Below, piece after piece: positions 6,762 through 16,259 of a stretch of DNA of 38,887 bases; position 1 is the stretch's first letter; each line of letters starts with the position of its first letter. A program made the translations under genes and the position numbers. The notes beneath the pieces were generated by a model. It was not told the DNA's origin and did not search any database. It saw nothing but the letters and a program-made list of their open reading frames with translations. The stretch is taken from NCBI GenBank assembly GCA_013349405.1, contig DUZS01000032.1, positions 1 to 38,887 on the forward strand, given 5' to 3'. The DNA is from Desulfuromonadales bacterium. GTDB lineage: Bacteria > Desulfobacterota > Desulfuromonadia > Geobacterales > Pseudopelobacteraceae.

Positions 6762-7643
6762 TTACGTTATGGCGGTAACCAGGTATTTTTTTACCAACTC
6801 AACCGGATGATAGGAAAGCTTGGCGCTGCGAAGTCCCGTTTCACCGAGATCCTGCTCCCGATTCAGGTATGTGCACTCCTGAAACAGATTTTTTGCAAAT
6901 TCGCGATTTATGAGCTGGTACAATCCTTCTGAAAATGGATCGGCCTTTTCAAAATGGCAGACAGCCGTTTCCCGGTTGAGTTGTTCACCAAGTGCAAAGG
7001 CTGCTACCTCATCATTCACCAGAATGGCAATTCCGGTAAGGCCGAGGATGCCGGCTGAGTGTAATGCCTCCGATGTCGCTTCCACCTCAAGCAGCAGCGA
7101 TCTTCCGGATTCATCCCGCAAGCTGTGATGCCATCTCTCCAAAAGAGCCAGGCACCCGGGAACATGCTCATGAGAAAAGTGCTCAACTCTGTAGTCGTGA
7201 CGACTGGTAAAATAGTTTATCCGGTTTTTTTTCTTGTGAAAACGGCTTCCTGGTAACAGTGCCAGTTCCTCACGAAGATAGAGATAGTCAAATGAGTCGC
7301 GCATCTCTGCCACTTGTACAGAATATACGGCAAGGTATCTTTCGATAAATAATTCGTCAGCGCCGTATAAGGGCAAGCCATCAGCAAACAGGACTGTCAG
7401 GGCGGCCGCAGTATCACCACCGAGAGGCGGGAGAAAATACACAGAGCCGTCATAGCCTGTGCCGATTACAACAATTGAACCGTCAACTGATGCAAGTTTG
7501 TACTCATGTGCCTTGCGAAAAAGGTACAGACCGGCAAAGGACATTTCGGAAATACGAGGTTGAAAATTGGAACACAAGTGATCGAGGAGCGGTTTGTCGG
7601 CCAGTGCTAACGGGCGTGACGCAGGGTACGGTGGAATTTCCAT
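6762..7643 (-). CDS. DUF2156 / phosphatidylglycerol lysyltransferase-type GNAT-fold protein
   Basis: This 293-aa cytoplasmic protein fits the DUF2156 group, which shares the GNAT-like fold of the catalytic domain of lysyl-phosphatidylglycerol synthases. Characteristic pieces are an N-terminal ISEMSFAGLYLFRKAHEYKL, KKKNRINYFTSRHDYRVEHF in the middle, GLTGIAILVNDEVAAFALGE, and a C-terminal TYLNREQDLGETGLRSAKLS that contains the family's N-x-E-x-D-x-G-x-x-G-L-R motif. It has no membrane domain, so it is a stand-alone catalytic-type domain rather than MprF. The exact acceptor is unknown. It is divergent from the aminotransferase gene, with about 80 bp between them. Confidence 0.8.
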   Translation of the reverse strand: MEIPPYPASRPLALADKPLLDHLCSNFQPRISEMSFAGLYLFRKAHEYKLASVDGSIVVIGTGYDGSVYFLPPLGGDTAAALTVLFADGLPLYGADELFIERYLAVYSVQVAEMRDSFDYLYLREELALLPGSRFHKKKNRINYFTSRHDYRVEHFSHEHVPGCLALLERWHHSLRDESGRSLLLEVEATSEALHSAGILGLTGIAILVNDEVAAFALGEQLNRETAVCHFEKADPFSEGLYQLINREFAKNLFQECTYLNREQDLGETGLRSAKLSYHPVELVKKYLVTAIT

Positions 7644-7659
7644 TTGAGTTATCCGTAAA

Positions 7660-7688
7660 TTGACTGTAATATTTCGCGTTCATTATCT
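7660..7688 (+). promoter_or_regulatory. Sigma-70-like promoter for the aminotransferase gene
   Basis: TTGACT (7660-7665), a 17-bp spacer and TTATCT (7683-7688) lie 33 bp before the ATG at 7722, which has GGGGGAA upstream as ribosome binding site. Confidence 0.5.
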
Positions 7689-7721
7689 ATATCAGAAAAA
7701 TAAACATGGGGGAACTTAACT

Positions 7722-8915
7722 ATGGCAATTGCAATGAAGATCGCCAGTCAGATATCCAGATCATCCTGGATCCGCAAAATGTTCGAAGAGGGTGAGCGCT
7801 TACGTCAGGAATTCGGCGCCGATAAAATTTTTGACTTTACTCTTGGCAACCCGGACGTGGAACCACCCGAAGCTTTCAGCCGCGAGCTGCTGGCATTGGC
7901 GAAGAATCCGCTGCGCGGCATGCATCGCTATATGAACAACGCCGGATATGCCGAAACCAGAGGCGCTGTTGCAGAAAAAATATCCAGAGACGCCGGTCTT
8001 ACCGTGCCCGCCGACAACATCATTATGACGTGCGGTGCCGGTGGTGCCCTGAATGTGGTACTCAAGACCATCCTCAACCCGGGAGAAGAGGTCATCATTC
8101 TTGCGCCCTATTTTGTCGAGTACAAGTTCTATATTGATAACCATGGCGGTGTGCCGGTTGAAGTCTGGACGGATCGCGATACCTTTCAGCTTGATATCGA
8201 CGCCATAGAAAAAGCGATCACAGCGAAAACCCGTGCCATTATCACCTGTTCCCCCAATAACCCGACCGGCGTTATTTACCCTGCGGAGAGTCTGAAGCGT
8301 CTCGGTGGGATTTTGAAACATATTCATGAACGGAACGGCCATCTGATTTATGTGATTTCCGACGAACCGTATGCCCGCATTGCCTTTGACGGCAATCATG
8401 TACCTAATATATTCCCGTTGGTTGAAAGCTCTGTTATCGTAACATCGCACAGTAAAGACCTGGCTCTGCCGGGTGAACGGATCGGCTATCTGGCGGCAAA
8501 CCCGCGGATGGCGACTGCCGGACAATTTATGGAGGGTGCGGTCTTCAGTAATCGTGTTCTCGGCTTTGTCAACGCTCCGGCCCTCATGCAGCGCCTGGTG
8601 GCCAAGCTGCAGGACGAATCGGTGGATATCGCCGAATATCAGGCGAAGCGTGACCTGCTGGTGCGTGAGTTGCGAGGCATGGGTTTCACTATTGTTAAGC
8701 CGGATGGCGCATTTTACATTTTTCCGCAATCGCCGCTGGCTGATGATGTCGAGTTCGTCAAGATGGCACAGAAACATCATATCCTGCTGGTTCCGGGGGC
8801 CGGTTTCGGTGCGCCCGGCTTTTTCAGGATTGCCTACTGTTTTGCTATGGAGATGATCGAACGGAGCATACCGGCATGGCGTGCGCTTGCAAAAGAAGCG
8901 GGACTGAAGGGGTAG
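7722..8915 (+). CDS. Pyridoxal-phosphate-dependent class I/II aminotransferase
   Basis: This 397-aa fold-type I aminotransferase is of the aspartate-aminotransferase kind. It has FDFTLGNPDVEPPE near the N-terminus, the cofactor-binding GAGGALNVVLKTI loop, CSPNNPTG, the phosphate/pyridine site ISDEPYARIAF and the Schiff-base lysine K245 in SHSKDLALPGERIGYLA. A C-terminal arginine for substrate carboxylate binding fits FRIAYC. It catalyses transfer of an amino group to a 2-oxo acid; the particular substrate cannot be assigned. It is a single-gene unit with its own promoter and a strong terminator shared with the convergent DUF2721 gene. Start: the ATG at 7722 has a good Shine-Dalgarno; a second ATG four codons on is possible. 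Confidence 0.93.
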   Translation: MAIAMKIASQISRSSWIRKMFEEGERLRQEFGADKIFDFTLGNPDVEPPEAFSRELLALAKNPLRGMHRYMNNAGYAETRGAVAEKISRDAGLTVPADNIIMTCGAGGALNVVLKTILNPGEEVIILAPYFVEYKFYIDNHGGVPVEVWTDRDTFQLDIDAIEKAITAKTRAIITCSPNNPTGVIYPAESLKRLGGILKHIHERNGHLIYVISDEPYARIAFDGNHVPNIFPLVESSVIVTSHSKDLALPGERIGYLAANPRMATAGQFMEGAVFSNRVLGFVNAPALMQRLVAKLQDESVDIAEYQAKRDLLVRELRGMGFTIVKPDGAFYIFPQSPLADDVEFVKMAQKHHILLVPGAGFGAPGFFRIAYCFAMEMIERSIPAWRALAKEAGLKG

Positions 8916-8920
8916 GGTGA

Positions 8921-8961
8921 AAAGCGGGGGAGCTATTTATGCTGCTCCTCCGCTTTGTTTT
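8921..8961 (+). terminator. Terminator between aminotransferase and DUF2721 genes
   Basis: A 13-bp stem (8921-8933 with 8944-8956, one G-U pair) is followed by TGTTTT. It overlaps the 3' end of the convergent DUF2721 gene. Confidence 0.75.
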
Positions 8962-9451
8962 CAAGGAATTCGATAAAATCGATGGAACGGTGGACAAAGC
9001 GGAGATTAAAGCGGCTTTCGTAGAGTAATACAACTGACGCTACAAAAAGAAACAGTCCGCCGCAGAGAGCGATCAGCGTCGGAACCCAGGCCAGATCAGA
9101 GTCACCGTAGGCAACATTGACCGCGATAGCCAAACTTGATGCCACAAAGAGCAGTGTTGCAGTATAGAGGGATACCATGGCTTTCTGGATCAACATCGCC
9201 CGGCGTCTCTGCAGATCAATCTGTCCCCGCAAGTGTACCATCCGTTCTTCCGGGTAGGAAATTTTCCCCGTTATAATCGCTTCAATTTCACCCTTCATGA
9301 CATTTACCCGGTCGAAGATGCGCCCCAGGCGTGCCGATGTCGAAAATATCAGCGTGCCGCACGCCGATATCAGAACCGCCGGGGTGATCATCGAGGTTAA
9401 AATCCGGGAGCTGGTGAGCGCTTCCAGAAGCTCTTTTTCATGAATTGCCAT
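8933..9451 (-). CDS. DUF2721 family membrane protein
   Basis: A 172-aa inner-membrane protein with the DUF2721 layout: an N-terminal helix (LTSMITPAVLISACGTLIFS), a charged loop with RLGRIFDRVNVMK and ISYPEERMVHLRGQIDLQRR, then two hydrophobic helices (SLYTATLLFVASSLAIAVNV and LIALCGGLFLFVASVVLLYE) and a C-terminal amphipathic tail. Function is unknown. I start at the ATG at 9451 (MAIHEKELL), which has GAGGG 9 bases upstream; an ATG three codons earlier abuts that site and is less likely. It follows the M3 peptidase gene by 25 bp on the same strand and is probably co-transcribed with it. Confidence 0.8.
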   Translation of the reverse strand: MAIHEKELLEALTSSRILTSMITPAVLISACGTLIFSTSARLGRIFDRVNVMKGEIEAIITGKISYPEERMVHLRGQIDLQRRRAMLIQKAMVSLYTATLLFVASSLAIAVNVAYGDSDLAWVPTLIALCGGLFLFVASVVLLYESRFNLRFVHRSIDFIEFLENKAEEQHK

Positions 9452-9476
9452 TGTGAGCATCCCTCGTGTAATTAAA

Positions 9477-11246
9477 TCAGGCGATCAGCTTCAACTCTTC
9501 TATCAAGCCTGCCAGCACATCGTACCCTTTTTGCCAAAAACCGCTGTCTTTGATGTCGATACCGGCGAGGCGTGCAGTGTCTGCCGGTGAAAGTGCCCCG
9601 CCTGATTCGAGCAGGGCGTGATAGCCCGGTTTGAATGCCTCACCATCTTCGCGGTATTTCTGGAACAGCGCCAATACCAGCAGTTCGGCAAACGTATACG
9701 AATAACAGTAAAAGCGGCTGTGGATAAAGTGGCTGATGTAGCTCCATCCCCACCGATAGGCGGGAATCATCTCGACGGTATCGCCATACAGTTTGCCGTT
9801 TTCCTCCAGCCATATTTCAGCAATCCGCTCATTTGAAAGCAGTCCCTCCGTCCGTTCGTTGTGCAGTCGCAACTCGAAGCGTGTCAACACGGTCTGCCTG
9901 AACGTCGTGGCGATGATATCTTCAATTTTGGCGCAGAGCAGCGAGCGGCGGATGATGGGATCCTGCTCGTTATCGAGCAGTTTGCGGGTCAGCAGCATTT
10001 CGCCGAACACCGATGCGGTCTCGGCAAGCGGGAGCGGGGCGTGATAATTCAGTGCCGTTTGCTTCTGGGAAATAACAAAGTGGAGGCCGTGCCCGGCTTC
10101 ATGGGCAATGGTGGCGAGGTCACGCAATGTGCCGGTGAAGTTCAAGAGCAGAAACGGCGGCAGTTCAGGAGATATTCCCATGGCGAACGCGCCTCCAGAT
10201 TTTCCGGTGCGCGGCATGACATCAACCCGTCGTTCATCAAAGAACGCCGCGACAATGGCACCAAATTCAGGGGAATAGTTCCGGTATGACTCCACAACCA
10301 GTGCGCGGGCCTCATCAAAAGAGTAGGCACGTTCCGCTTCCGCCACCGGTGCATAGATATCGCAGTTCCGCAGCTTGTCCATCTTGAGCATCCCGGCTTT
10401 GAGCCGGAAATACTCCTGAGCCAGGCCGTAATTTGCTTCAGTTACACACATAAGGTGCTCAACCGCTTCGTCCGGGATCTCGTTACCGATATTGGTCGGC
10501 TGGATCGGTGTCTGATACGTGCGCAGTTCCATCTCCTGCCCATGATCGAGGGCCATATTGTTGAAGACGGCGTTATAGACAATGCCATGCTCACCATGAC
10601 GCTCCAGGAACGTTGTCATCGCCCGGTAGCGGACTTCAGGCGATGTGTGGTGCAGCAGTGACAGCAACTCTTCACCGGTGAACTTCCGCTCTTCGCCATC
10701 AAGCTCCATCTGATAAACGAACGACGCTGAAAGCTCATCGAACAGTTTGGTAAAGGCGCGGACACCGGTTAAATCCTTGCGTGTCAGGAGCCGTTCCTCA
10801 TTCTCTTTCAGGGTGTGGGGACGAAATTTACGAATGCCGTCGAGAAAATGGAGATATCCGGCAGCTTCAGGATACGAACGGAATAATTCAAAGCGCCCGT
10901 CTTCCAGTTCCATAAGCTCCAGATCGAAAAACAGCAGTTGCTGGGAAAGTTTGCTGCCTAATTCAGAGCAGCGCTGGGAAAGGGCACGAAACTGTTCATT
11001 GCCGGAGTCGGCGGCAAAGAGCAGATGTGCGTAACAAAACGGCTTAGCCATACGTGACTGAAGTGCCTCATATGCACGAATAGCTGACAGAAGAGCCGGG
11101 TTGTCAAGAGCAGCCACCTGTTCGAAATAGCTGCTGCGAAAATCAGCTGCCAACTGTTCAAATGAGCCGAGATCGGCCTCCAGTTCCGGAGAATCGGGGG
11201 CAGGGTAGAGAAGAGTGGTGTTCCAGGTCAGATCAGTATGCGGCAT
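9477..11246 (-). CDS. pepF: M3-family oligoendopeptidase F-type metallopeptidase
   Basis: A 589-aa cytoplasmic zinc peptidase that degrades oligopeptides. The zinc motif is HEAGH in DLATIAHEAGHGLHFVIS, with the third ligand in PLAETASVFGEMLL. A PepF-like N-terminal helical domain and the C-terminal YRWGWSYISHFIHSRFYCYS block complete the family pattern. Length is near the usual ~600 aa. The start is the ATG at 11246 (MPHTDLTW), with GGAG 6 bases upstream; the frame runs four codons further to a TTG that overlaps this site. It is read divergently from tRNA-Ala. Confidence 0.92.
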   Translation of the reverse strand: MPHTDLTWNTTLLYPAPDSPELEADLGSFEQLAADFRSSYFEQVAALDNPALLSAIRAYEALQSRMAKPFCYAHLLFAADSGNEQFRALSQRCSELGSKLSQQLLFFDLELMELEDGRFELFRSYPEAAGYLHFLDGIRKFRPHTLKENEERLLTRKDLTGVRAFTKLFDELSASFVYQMELDGEERKFTGEELLSLLHHTSPEVRYRAMTTFLERHGEHGIVYNAVFNNMALDHGQEMELRTYQTPIQPTNIGNEIPDEAVEHLMCVTEANYGLAQEYFRLKAGMLKMDKLRNCDIYAPVAEAERAYSFDEARALVVESYRNYSPEFGAIVAAFFDERRVDVMPRTGKSGGAFAMGISPELPPFLLLNFTGTLRDLATIAHEAGHGLHFVISQKQTALNYHAPLPLAETASVFGEMLLTRKLLDNEQDPIIRRSLLCAKIEDIIATTFRQTVLTRFELRLHNERTEGLLSNERIAEIWLEENGKLYGDTVEMIPAYRWGWSYISHFIHSRFYCYSYTFAELLVLALFQKYREDGEAFKPGYHALLESGGALSPADTARLAGIDIKDSGFWQKGYDVLAGLIEELKLIA

Positions 11247-11355
11247 GAGGTTCTCCAATTACTGTATAAGATGTCAGGCATTGGACTTTACACCGGATAG
11301 TATGGAGCGTCAAGGTGTGGTCACTTGAGGTGACGGAGTTGGCAGGAAAAAAACA

Positions 11356-11384
11356 TTGACACGTATGTATAAGTTTGTTAAAAA
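11356..11384 (+). promoter_or_regulatory. Promoter of tRNA-Ala
   Basis: TTGACA (11356-11361), a 17-bp spacer and TAAAAA (11379-11384), placed 15 bp before the mature tRNA 5' end. Confidence 0.55.
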
Positions 11385-11399
11385 GATCGCTCACTTTGT

Positions 11400-11475
11400 G
11401 GGGGTGTAGCTCAGCTGGGAGAGCGCTTGGCTGGCAGCCAAGAGGTCATCGGTTCGATCCCGTTCACCTCCACCA
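11400..11475 (+). tRNA. tRNA-Ala (anticodon GGC)
   Basis: The acceptor GGGGGTG pairs with CACCTCC (one G-U), followed by discriminator A and an encoded CCA (11473-11475). The anticodon stem CTTGG/CCAAG encloses CTGGCAG, giving anticodon GGC (Ala). The D-arm (GCTCAGCTGGGAGAGC) and T-arm (GGTTCGATCCC) are normal. Confidence 0.97.
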
Positions 11476-11483
11476 ACAAATTC

Positions 11484-11516
11484 AAGGGTTCCGTATTAAT
11501 TACGGGGCCCTTTTTT
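11484..11516 (+). terminator. Terminator of tRNA-Ala
   Basis: AAGGG-TT-CCGTA pairs with TACGG-GG-CCCTT across a 5-base loop and runs into a T tract, nine bases after the tRNA. The stretch 11517-11709 beyond it shows no gene; it holds the leader of the EF-hand protein, including CCCGATAA, which resembles a sigma-28 -10 element but has no convincing -35. Confidence 0.8.
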
Positions 11517-11709
11517 GTGAGATTTTACTGATACGAAAGGTCCTCATTGATTGATAATTGGAGATCTCCGGGGTTTCATGCGTCCTTGGCGCCCCTGGAG
11601 ACACCGTTGACATCTTTCCTGTCAGACTGCCGCTGTAGTTGTCCTCACTTTTCTGCGCAGCATCCCGATAAGATACCTACGTTGATGACGTCTTTGAGAG
11701 GAGGCTGCC

Positions 11710-12804
11710 ATGAGAATCGAGAGTTCCAATGTCCTGTTGTCAAGTCAGCACTTTGCCGTAAAAGAACAGAACACGTCAAAATCTATAAAGGTTTGGATTG
11801 GCAACAGGCGTCCCGATTTTGAGAATGCTGCGGTACGCTTTATGGTGCACGGTAAAGACACGGCAGATCTGTCCCTTCTGGCAAAGTCTGCAAGCCATGA
11901 CACAGGGAAGGGTAGAGCCACCTCTCAAGCCGGGGATCGGGGCGATTGCATAGATACAGATCCTGTTTCCTGGCTGGTGCGCATATTGACAGAACTGATT
12001 ACCGGAAAGAAAATTAAAATTACGTCAAGCGCACCCCAAGATGACGGTATTGATCTGGACAAGGCAGCCGAACTGAAGCAGGCTATAAACGAGACCAACG
12101 CCCAGGCTCAACTGCAAGCGCCACCACGGTCAGGCTTCGGTCTCGAATACGACGCCAGAGAAACGTATGCTGAAGCTGAAAACATGGATTTTTCGGCGCA
12201 CGGCATGATCAGGACTGCCGACGGTAAACAGATTCAATTCAATCTTAAACTTTCGATGGAGCGGGCGTTTATGAGCGAAAAGGGCGTCAGTATCCGCCTG
12301 GGTGACGCAGTACGACAAACAGATCCATTAATGATCAACTTTGACGGTTCGGCAGCGCAGCTTACTGCAACAAAATTCAGTTTCGATATAAATGCCGATG
12401 GCAGCGCCGAACAGGTTTCCTTTGCGGGAATAAATAACGGCTTTATTGCTTTGGATAAAAACAACGACGGCACGATAAATGACGGCAGTGAGCTGTTTGG
12501 AGCGATGAGTGGTAACGGCTTTCAGGATTTGTTCGGCTACGATCAGGACAAGAACGGCTGGATTGACGAAAGCGACGCGGTGTTCAGTCAGTTGAAAGTA
12601 TGGTCCAAGGACAGCCAGGGGAAAGATTCACTGTCAGGGTTAAAATCGAGAGGGGTTGGAGCATTGTATCGTGGCACAACTACTGCGCCGTTTGAGTTGA
12701 AAACCAGCAGTAACAGTTCTCTCGGCACGATCAGGTCGAGCGGATTATATCTCAAGGAAAACGGCAGTGCCGGAACATTGCAACAGGTTGACCTGACTCT
12801 ATAA
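11710..12804 (+). CDS. EF-hand/calcium-loop-containing hypothetical protein
   Basis: A 364-aa protein with a GAGGAGG ribosome binding site. The N-terminus (RIESSNVLLSSQHFAVKEQN, then SIKVWIGNRRPDFE) has no signal peptide. The C-terminal third carries three calcium-loop-like stretches: FDINADGSAEQVSF (about 235-248), LDKNNDGTINDGSELFG (about 254-270) and YDQDKNGWIDESDAVF (about 279-294). The D-x-N/D-x-D/N-G spacing is typical of EF-hand or dockerin loops. The middle region has a beta-rich block (FDGSAAQLTATKFSFDINAD). Proteins of this layout occur in many motile or marine bacteria, but I know no established function. It stands alone, convergent with the exported Tyr/Pro-rich protein gene. Calcium binding is inferred from the loops only. 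Confidence 0.75.
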   Translation: MRIESSNVLLSSQHFAVKEQNTSKSIKVWIGNRRPDFENAAVRFMVHGKDTADLSLLAKSASHDTGKGRATSQAGDRGDCIDTDPVSWLVRILTELITGKKIKITSSAPQDDGIDLDKAAELKQAINETNAQAQLQAPPRSGFGLEYDARETYAEAENMDFSAHGMIRTADGKQIQFNLKLSMERAFMSEKGVSIRLGDAVRQTDPLMINFDGSAAQLTATKFSFDINADGSAEQVSFAGINNGFIALDKNNDGTINDGSELFGAMSGNGFQDLFGYDQDKNGWIDESDAVFSQLKVWSKDSQGKDSLSGLKSRGVGALYRGTTTAPFELKTSSNSSLGTIRSSGLYLKENGSAGTLQQVDLTL

Positions 12805-12899
12805 TTGCTGCAAAAGATTTTTCGCGCTATTCTTAATATTCGGGGCGCGGCAACTGCTTCCGAGAGGGCGGTCTATTGACCTCCCTGATACCCCATCAA

Positions 12900-13316
12900 T
12901 CACTTCCGTAAGTCAGGAGGCTCCGGTGAATGTGGCAGAATTGACTGAGGAACGTTAGGAACCACTTTCATCCAGACACTTGGGCATTCCTTGACATACG
13001 GATAGTACCCCATTGGGTTCTGACAGTAATACCAATAGTACTGAACGGTACTTTGTACAAGTGGAGGCGGTGGCTGGACATAACCTTCTTCAGGAGGTGC
13101 TGGCTGCTGAATAATAACTGTTTGTGGGGGATTACGTGGAGCCAGGTAATAAGGCAATGTGGCTATCGCCGTTACCCCAAACCAGAACGGCAGCCAGTCC
13201 CATCCCCTGTAGTAGCCACCTCTATGCCCCCCGCCATAATGGTCTCCCTGAACTGCTCCAGCACCCGCAAAGAGTAACATTAAAACAACCACTAATGTAC
13301 GACTGATCCGTTTCAT
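12900..13316 (-). CDS. Exported Tyr/Pro-rich hypothetical protein
   Basis: A 138-aa protein with a clear signal peptide (MKRISRTLVVVLMLLFAGAG, cleavage probably after AVQG). The start at 13316 is supported by AGGGAGG just upstream; the frame is open earlier, but the extra residues look unrelated. The mature part has a Gly/Tyr/His-rich segment (HYGGGHRGGYYRGWDW), a hydrophobic stretch, a Gln/Pro-rich linker and a C-terminal YYWYYCQNPMGYYPYVKECP followed by WMKVVP. That C-terminal Trp/Tyr motif with two Cys recurs in many small exported proteins of proteobacteria. It is likely periplasmic or envelope-associated, with unknown function. Confidence 0.75.
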   Translation of the reverse strand: MKRISRTLVVVLMLLFAGAGAVQGDHYGGGHRGGYYRGWDWLPFWFGVTAIATLPYYLAPRNPPQTVIIQQPAPPEEGYVQPPPPLVQSTVQYYWYYCQNPMGYYPYVKECPSVWMKVVPNVPQSILPHSPEPPDLRK

Positions 13317-13388
13317 ATGCGCCTCCCTATCGTCAACCTGACAGCAGCATGCGGCAGCCATCAGAAGCACGCTTCTGACAGCCATAAA

Positions 13389-15992
13389 TCAGCATTTAAC
13401 GCAGAGCTCCCCATTCTCCAATGCCACCGTCAGCGTTCCACCTTCAGTCACAGTCCCGCCGATAATTGCTCGCGCAATGCGCGTTTCCAGTTCGCGCTGC
13501 AGATAGCGCTTCAGCGGACGGGCGCCATAGACCGGATCATACCCGGCTCTGGCAATAAATTCCAGAGCTTCATCACTAATTTGAAGTGTTATGCGTTGAT
13601 CTTTCAAGCGCTGCTTGAGCTGTTCTGCAAGAAGATCGGCAATTTTCATAACCTCATCAATATGGAGCGGCTTGAACAATACAATATCATCGACACGATT
13701 TAAAAACTCGGGGCGGAAGCCGGCTTTCAGCTCATTCATGACATTTTTGCGTGCGTCCTCACGGATATCACCCGTTGCTGTAATTCCCTCCAGCAGATAC
13801 GTTGAGCCGATATTCGAAGTCATGATGATAACGGTATTTTTGAAACTGACCGTGCGGCCATGGCTGTCGGTGACCCGGCCATCGTCGAGAATCTGCAAGA
13901 GGATGTTGAACACATCCGGATGCGCCTTCTCGATTTCATCAAACAGCAGGACGCTGTACGGTTTGCGCCGCACCGCTTCGGTCAACTGCCCCCCCTCCTC
14001 ATAACCGACATAACCGGGGGGGGCGCCGATAAGACGTGAGACAGCAAACTTTTCCATATACTCGGACATATCGATGCGCACCATGTTTTCTTCAGAATCA
14101 AAGAGCGCTTCGGCGAGGGTGCGCGCCAATTCGGTTTTACCGACTCCGGTCGGGCCGAGGAAAATGAAGGAGCCGATCGGACGGCGCGGGTCCTTGATGC
14201 CTGAGCGGGCACGGAGTACGGCGTCGGCCACCAGCTGCACCGCTTCATCCTGACCGATAACCCGCTGATGCAGTATGTCCTCCAGCCGCAGCAGCTTTTC
14301 CCGTTCACCCTCCACCAGACGGAGCACCGGTATGCCGGTCCAATGCGCGACAATCTCGGCTATTTCATCCTCTGTCACCTCTTCGCGTAACAGTTTCTGT
14401 CCCCCTTGATTCTGGTTCATAGCCGCTTCTTCATTTTTCAGAGCGGTTTCAAGCCCGGGAAGTTCCGAATATTTCAGGCGGGAAGCCTGCTCAAGATTGC
14501 CGGTCCTCTCTGCCTGCTCAATTTCGCGCCGGGTTTTTTCAAGCTGCTCCCGTAACCCCTGTACCCGTTGGATCGCTATTTTTTCAAAATCATAGCGGGC
14601 CCGCATGGTGTTGGCTTTTTCACGGTCGTCCGCCAGATCTTTACGCAGTGTCTCCAAACGTTCTTTGCTCGCCTTGTCTTTTTCTTTTTTGAGAGCGACC
14701 TCTTCAATCTCCAGCTGCATAACCCGGCGGGAAAGGGTGTCCAATTCAGACGGCAGCGAGTCGATTTCAGTGCGGAGCATTGCACATGCCTCATCCACGA
14801 GGTCAATCGCCTTGTCAGGAAGAAAGCGTTCGGTAATATAGCGATTGGAGAGGGTTGCGGCCGCTACCAGGGCATTGTCCTGAATGCGGACGCCATGATG
14901 AACTTCAAAGCGTTCTCGCAAGCCCCGCAAGATCGATACGGTGTCTTCAACGGTCGGCTGCTCTACTAAAACCGGCTGAAAGCGCCGTTCCAGAGCGGCA
15001 TCTTTTTCGATATTCTGCCGATATTCATCAAGTGTGGTCGCACCGATACAATGCAGTTCGCCACGGGCAAGCATCGGCTTCAGCATATTCCCGGCATCCA
15101 TGGAACCTTCGGCCTTCCCGGCACCGACGATGGTGTGCAGTTCATCAATAAAGAGGATGATCTGACCATTAGCTTCTTTTACTTCATTCAACACTGCTTT
15201 CAGGCGCTCTTCAAATTCGCCGCGATACTTTGCTCCGGCTATCAGGGCACCCATATCAAGAGCAAAAATGTTTTTATCCTTCAATCCTTCCGGCACGTCG
15301 CCCCGCACAATGCGCTGGGCCAACCCTTCGACGATTGCGGTTTTTCCGACCCCCGGTTCACCGATCAGCACCGGATTGTTTTTCGTTTTGCGGGATAATA
15401 CCCGAATCACCCGGCGTACCTCTTCGTCGCGACCGATAACCGGATCAAGCTTATCTGTCCGGGCCATTTTCACCAGGTCGCGGCCATATTTTTCCAGCGC
15501 TTCGTAGGTCGCCTCCGGATTGGCGCTCTGCACCCGCTGACTGCCGCGCACTTCTGTCAACGTCTTGAGAAAACGTTCGTGAGTAACGCCGGCCTGTTTT
15601 AAAATTTTCCCGGAAGGAACCTTTTCACCCTCTGCCAGCAGCGCCATAAATAGATGCTCAACCGAGACATATTCGTCTTTCAGCCGTTTTGCTTCATTTT
15701 CGGCCGCCACCAGAATGCGAGATAACCGCTGCGAAACATAAATTTTACCGGCTTCCGCACCAGGGCCTGATACGCGAGCAATGCGATCAAGCAGCGCTGC
15801 AACCTCGTTTTTGACGAGTTCCGGGCGGATATCCATGCGCTGCAGGAGGCGCGGAACCAGGCCATCCGGCTGATCAAGCAGCGCCCAGAGGAGATGCTCA
15901 CCATCAACCTCGACATGTCCGAAAGAAACGGCCTTGTTTTGTGCCTCGGTAAAAGCTTCCTGAGATTTTTGTGTCAGTTTGTTGAAATCCAT
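13389..15992 (-). CDS. clpB: ClpB disaggregase (Hsp104-type AAA+ chaperone)
   Basis: This 867-aa protein pulls aggregated polypeptides through a hexamer pore, working with DnaK. The order is an N-terminal Clp_N double repeat (residues ~1-150), NBD1 with Walker A GEPGVGKT and Walker B LFIDELH, a long coiled-coil M domain (~410-525, [20 protein letters not shown] onward), and NBD2 with Walker A GPTGVGKT, Walker [15 protein letters not shown] and the pore motif GYVGYEEGG. The presence of the M domain separates it from ClpA/ClpC. Length is normal for ClpB. It is a single-gene unit with a promoter about 40-70 bp upstream. Confidence 0.97.
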   Translation of the reverse strand: MDFNKLTQKSQEAFTEAQNKAVSFGHVEVDGEHLLWALLDQPDGLVPRLLQRMDIRPELVKNEVAALLDRIARVSGPGAEAGKIYVSQRLSRILVAAENEAKRLKDEYVSVEHLFMALLAEGEKVPSGKILKQAGVTHERFLKTLTEVRGSQRVQSANPEATYEALEKYGRDLVKMARTDKLDPVIGRDEEVRRVIRVLSRKTKNNPVLIGEPGVGKTAIVEGLAQRIVRGDVPEGLKDKNIFALDMGALIAGAKYRGEFEERLKAVLNEVKEANGQIILFIDELHTIVGAGKAEGSMDAGNMLKPMLARGELHCIGATTLDEYRQNIEKDAALERRFQPVLVEQPTVEDTVSILRGLRERFEVHHGVRIQDNALVAAATLSNRYITERFLPDKAIDLVDEACAMLRTEIDSLPSELDTLSRRVMQLEIEEVALKKEKDKASKERLETLRKDLADDREKANTMRARYDFEKIAIQRVQGLREQLEKTRREIEQAERTGNLEQASRLKYSELPGLETALKNEEAAMNQNQGGQKLLREEVTEDEIAEIVAHWTGIPVLRLVEGEREKLLRLEDILHQRVIGQDEAVQLVADAVLRARSGIKDPRRPIGSFIFLGPTGVGKTELARTLAEALFDSEENMVRIDMSEYMEKFAVSRLIGAPPGYVGYEEGGQLTEAVRRKPYSVLLFDEIEKAHPDVFNILLQILDDGRVTDSHGRTVSFKNTVIIMTSNIGSTYLLEGITATGDIREDARKNVMNELKAGFRPEFLNRVDDIVLFKPLHIDEVMKIADLLAEQLKQRLKDQRITLQISDEALEFIARAGYDPVYGARPLKRYLQRELETRIARAIIGGTVTEGGTLTVALENGELCVKC

Positions 15993-16032
15993 GGGTAACC
16001 TCTAACTACAATTATTTACATCGTACAGTTAA

Positions 16033-16061
16033 GAGTTAAGCATGAAGTGACCGGAAGTCAA
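16033..16061 (-). promoter_or_regulatory. Probable clpB promoter
   Basis: On the minus strand TTGACT (16061-16056, within CTTGACTTC), a 17-bp spacer and TAACTC (16038-16033). The CTTGAC start suits either sigma-70 or a heat-shock sigma-32 promoter; the -10 is weak for both. Confidence 0.4.
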
Positions 16062-16169
16062 GAGGTTAAAAAATGGTTTGAGCCTCACGAAAAGGCCGAT
16101 TTTAAAGCGTTTAGGCAGAAGATCCAGGTTTTAAATCGTGAAGTAATCGTGAGGCTGAATAAGGTTTAA
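16047..16169 (+). other. Possible 40-aa ORF / stem region upstream of thrC
   Basis: A GTG-started frame encodes a coding-like string (TGSQEVKKWFEPHEKADFKA, then FRQKIQVLNREVIVRLNKV). The same DNA contains a perfect 10-bp inverted repeat, AGCCTCACGA (16081-16090) and TCGTGAGGCT (16147-16156). No ribosome binding site is obvious. It could be a small protein, a relic or a structured leader for thrC, whose ATG lies 90 bp downstream. Confidence 0.25.
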
Positions 16170-16259
16170 GCATGACTCCGGAACAAGTTTTGTATTCTGG
16201 ATGAAAGTGTGTTATTTAAAACCTTTAGCGGCACATTTTACGAACAAGAGGTTTATATC

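Noticed and set aside
7800-8780. 326-codon minus-strand frame opposite the aminotransferase
   Set aside because: Antisense shadow of a clear PLP enzyme; no ribosome binding site and no family resemblance.
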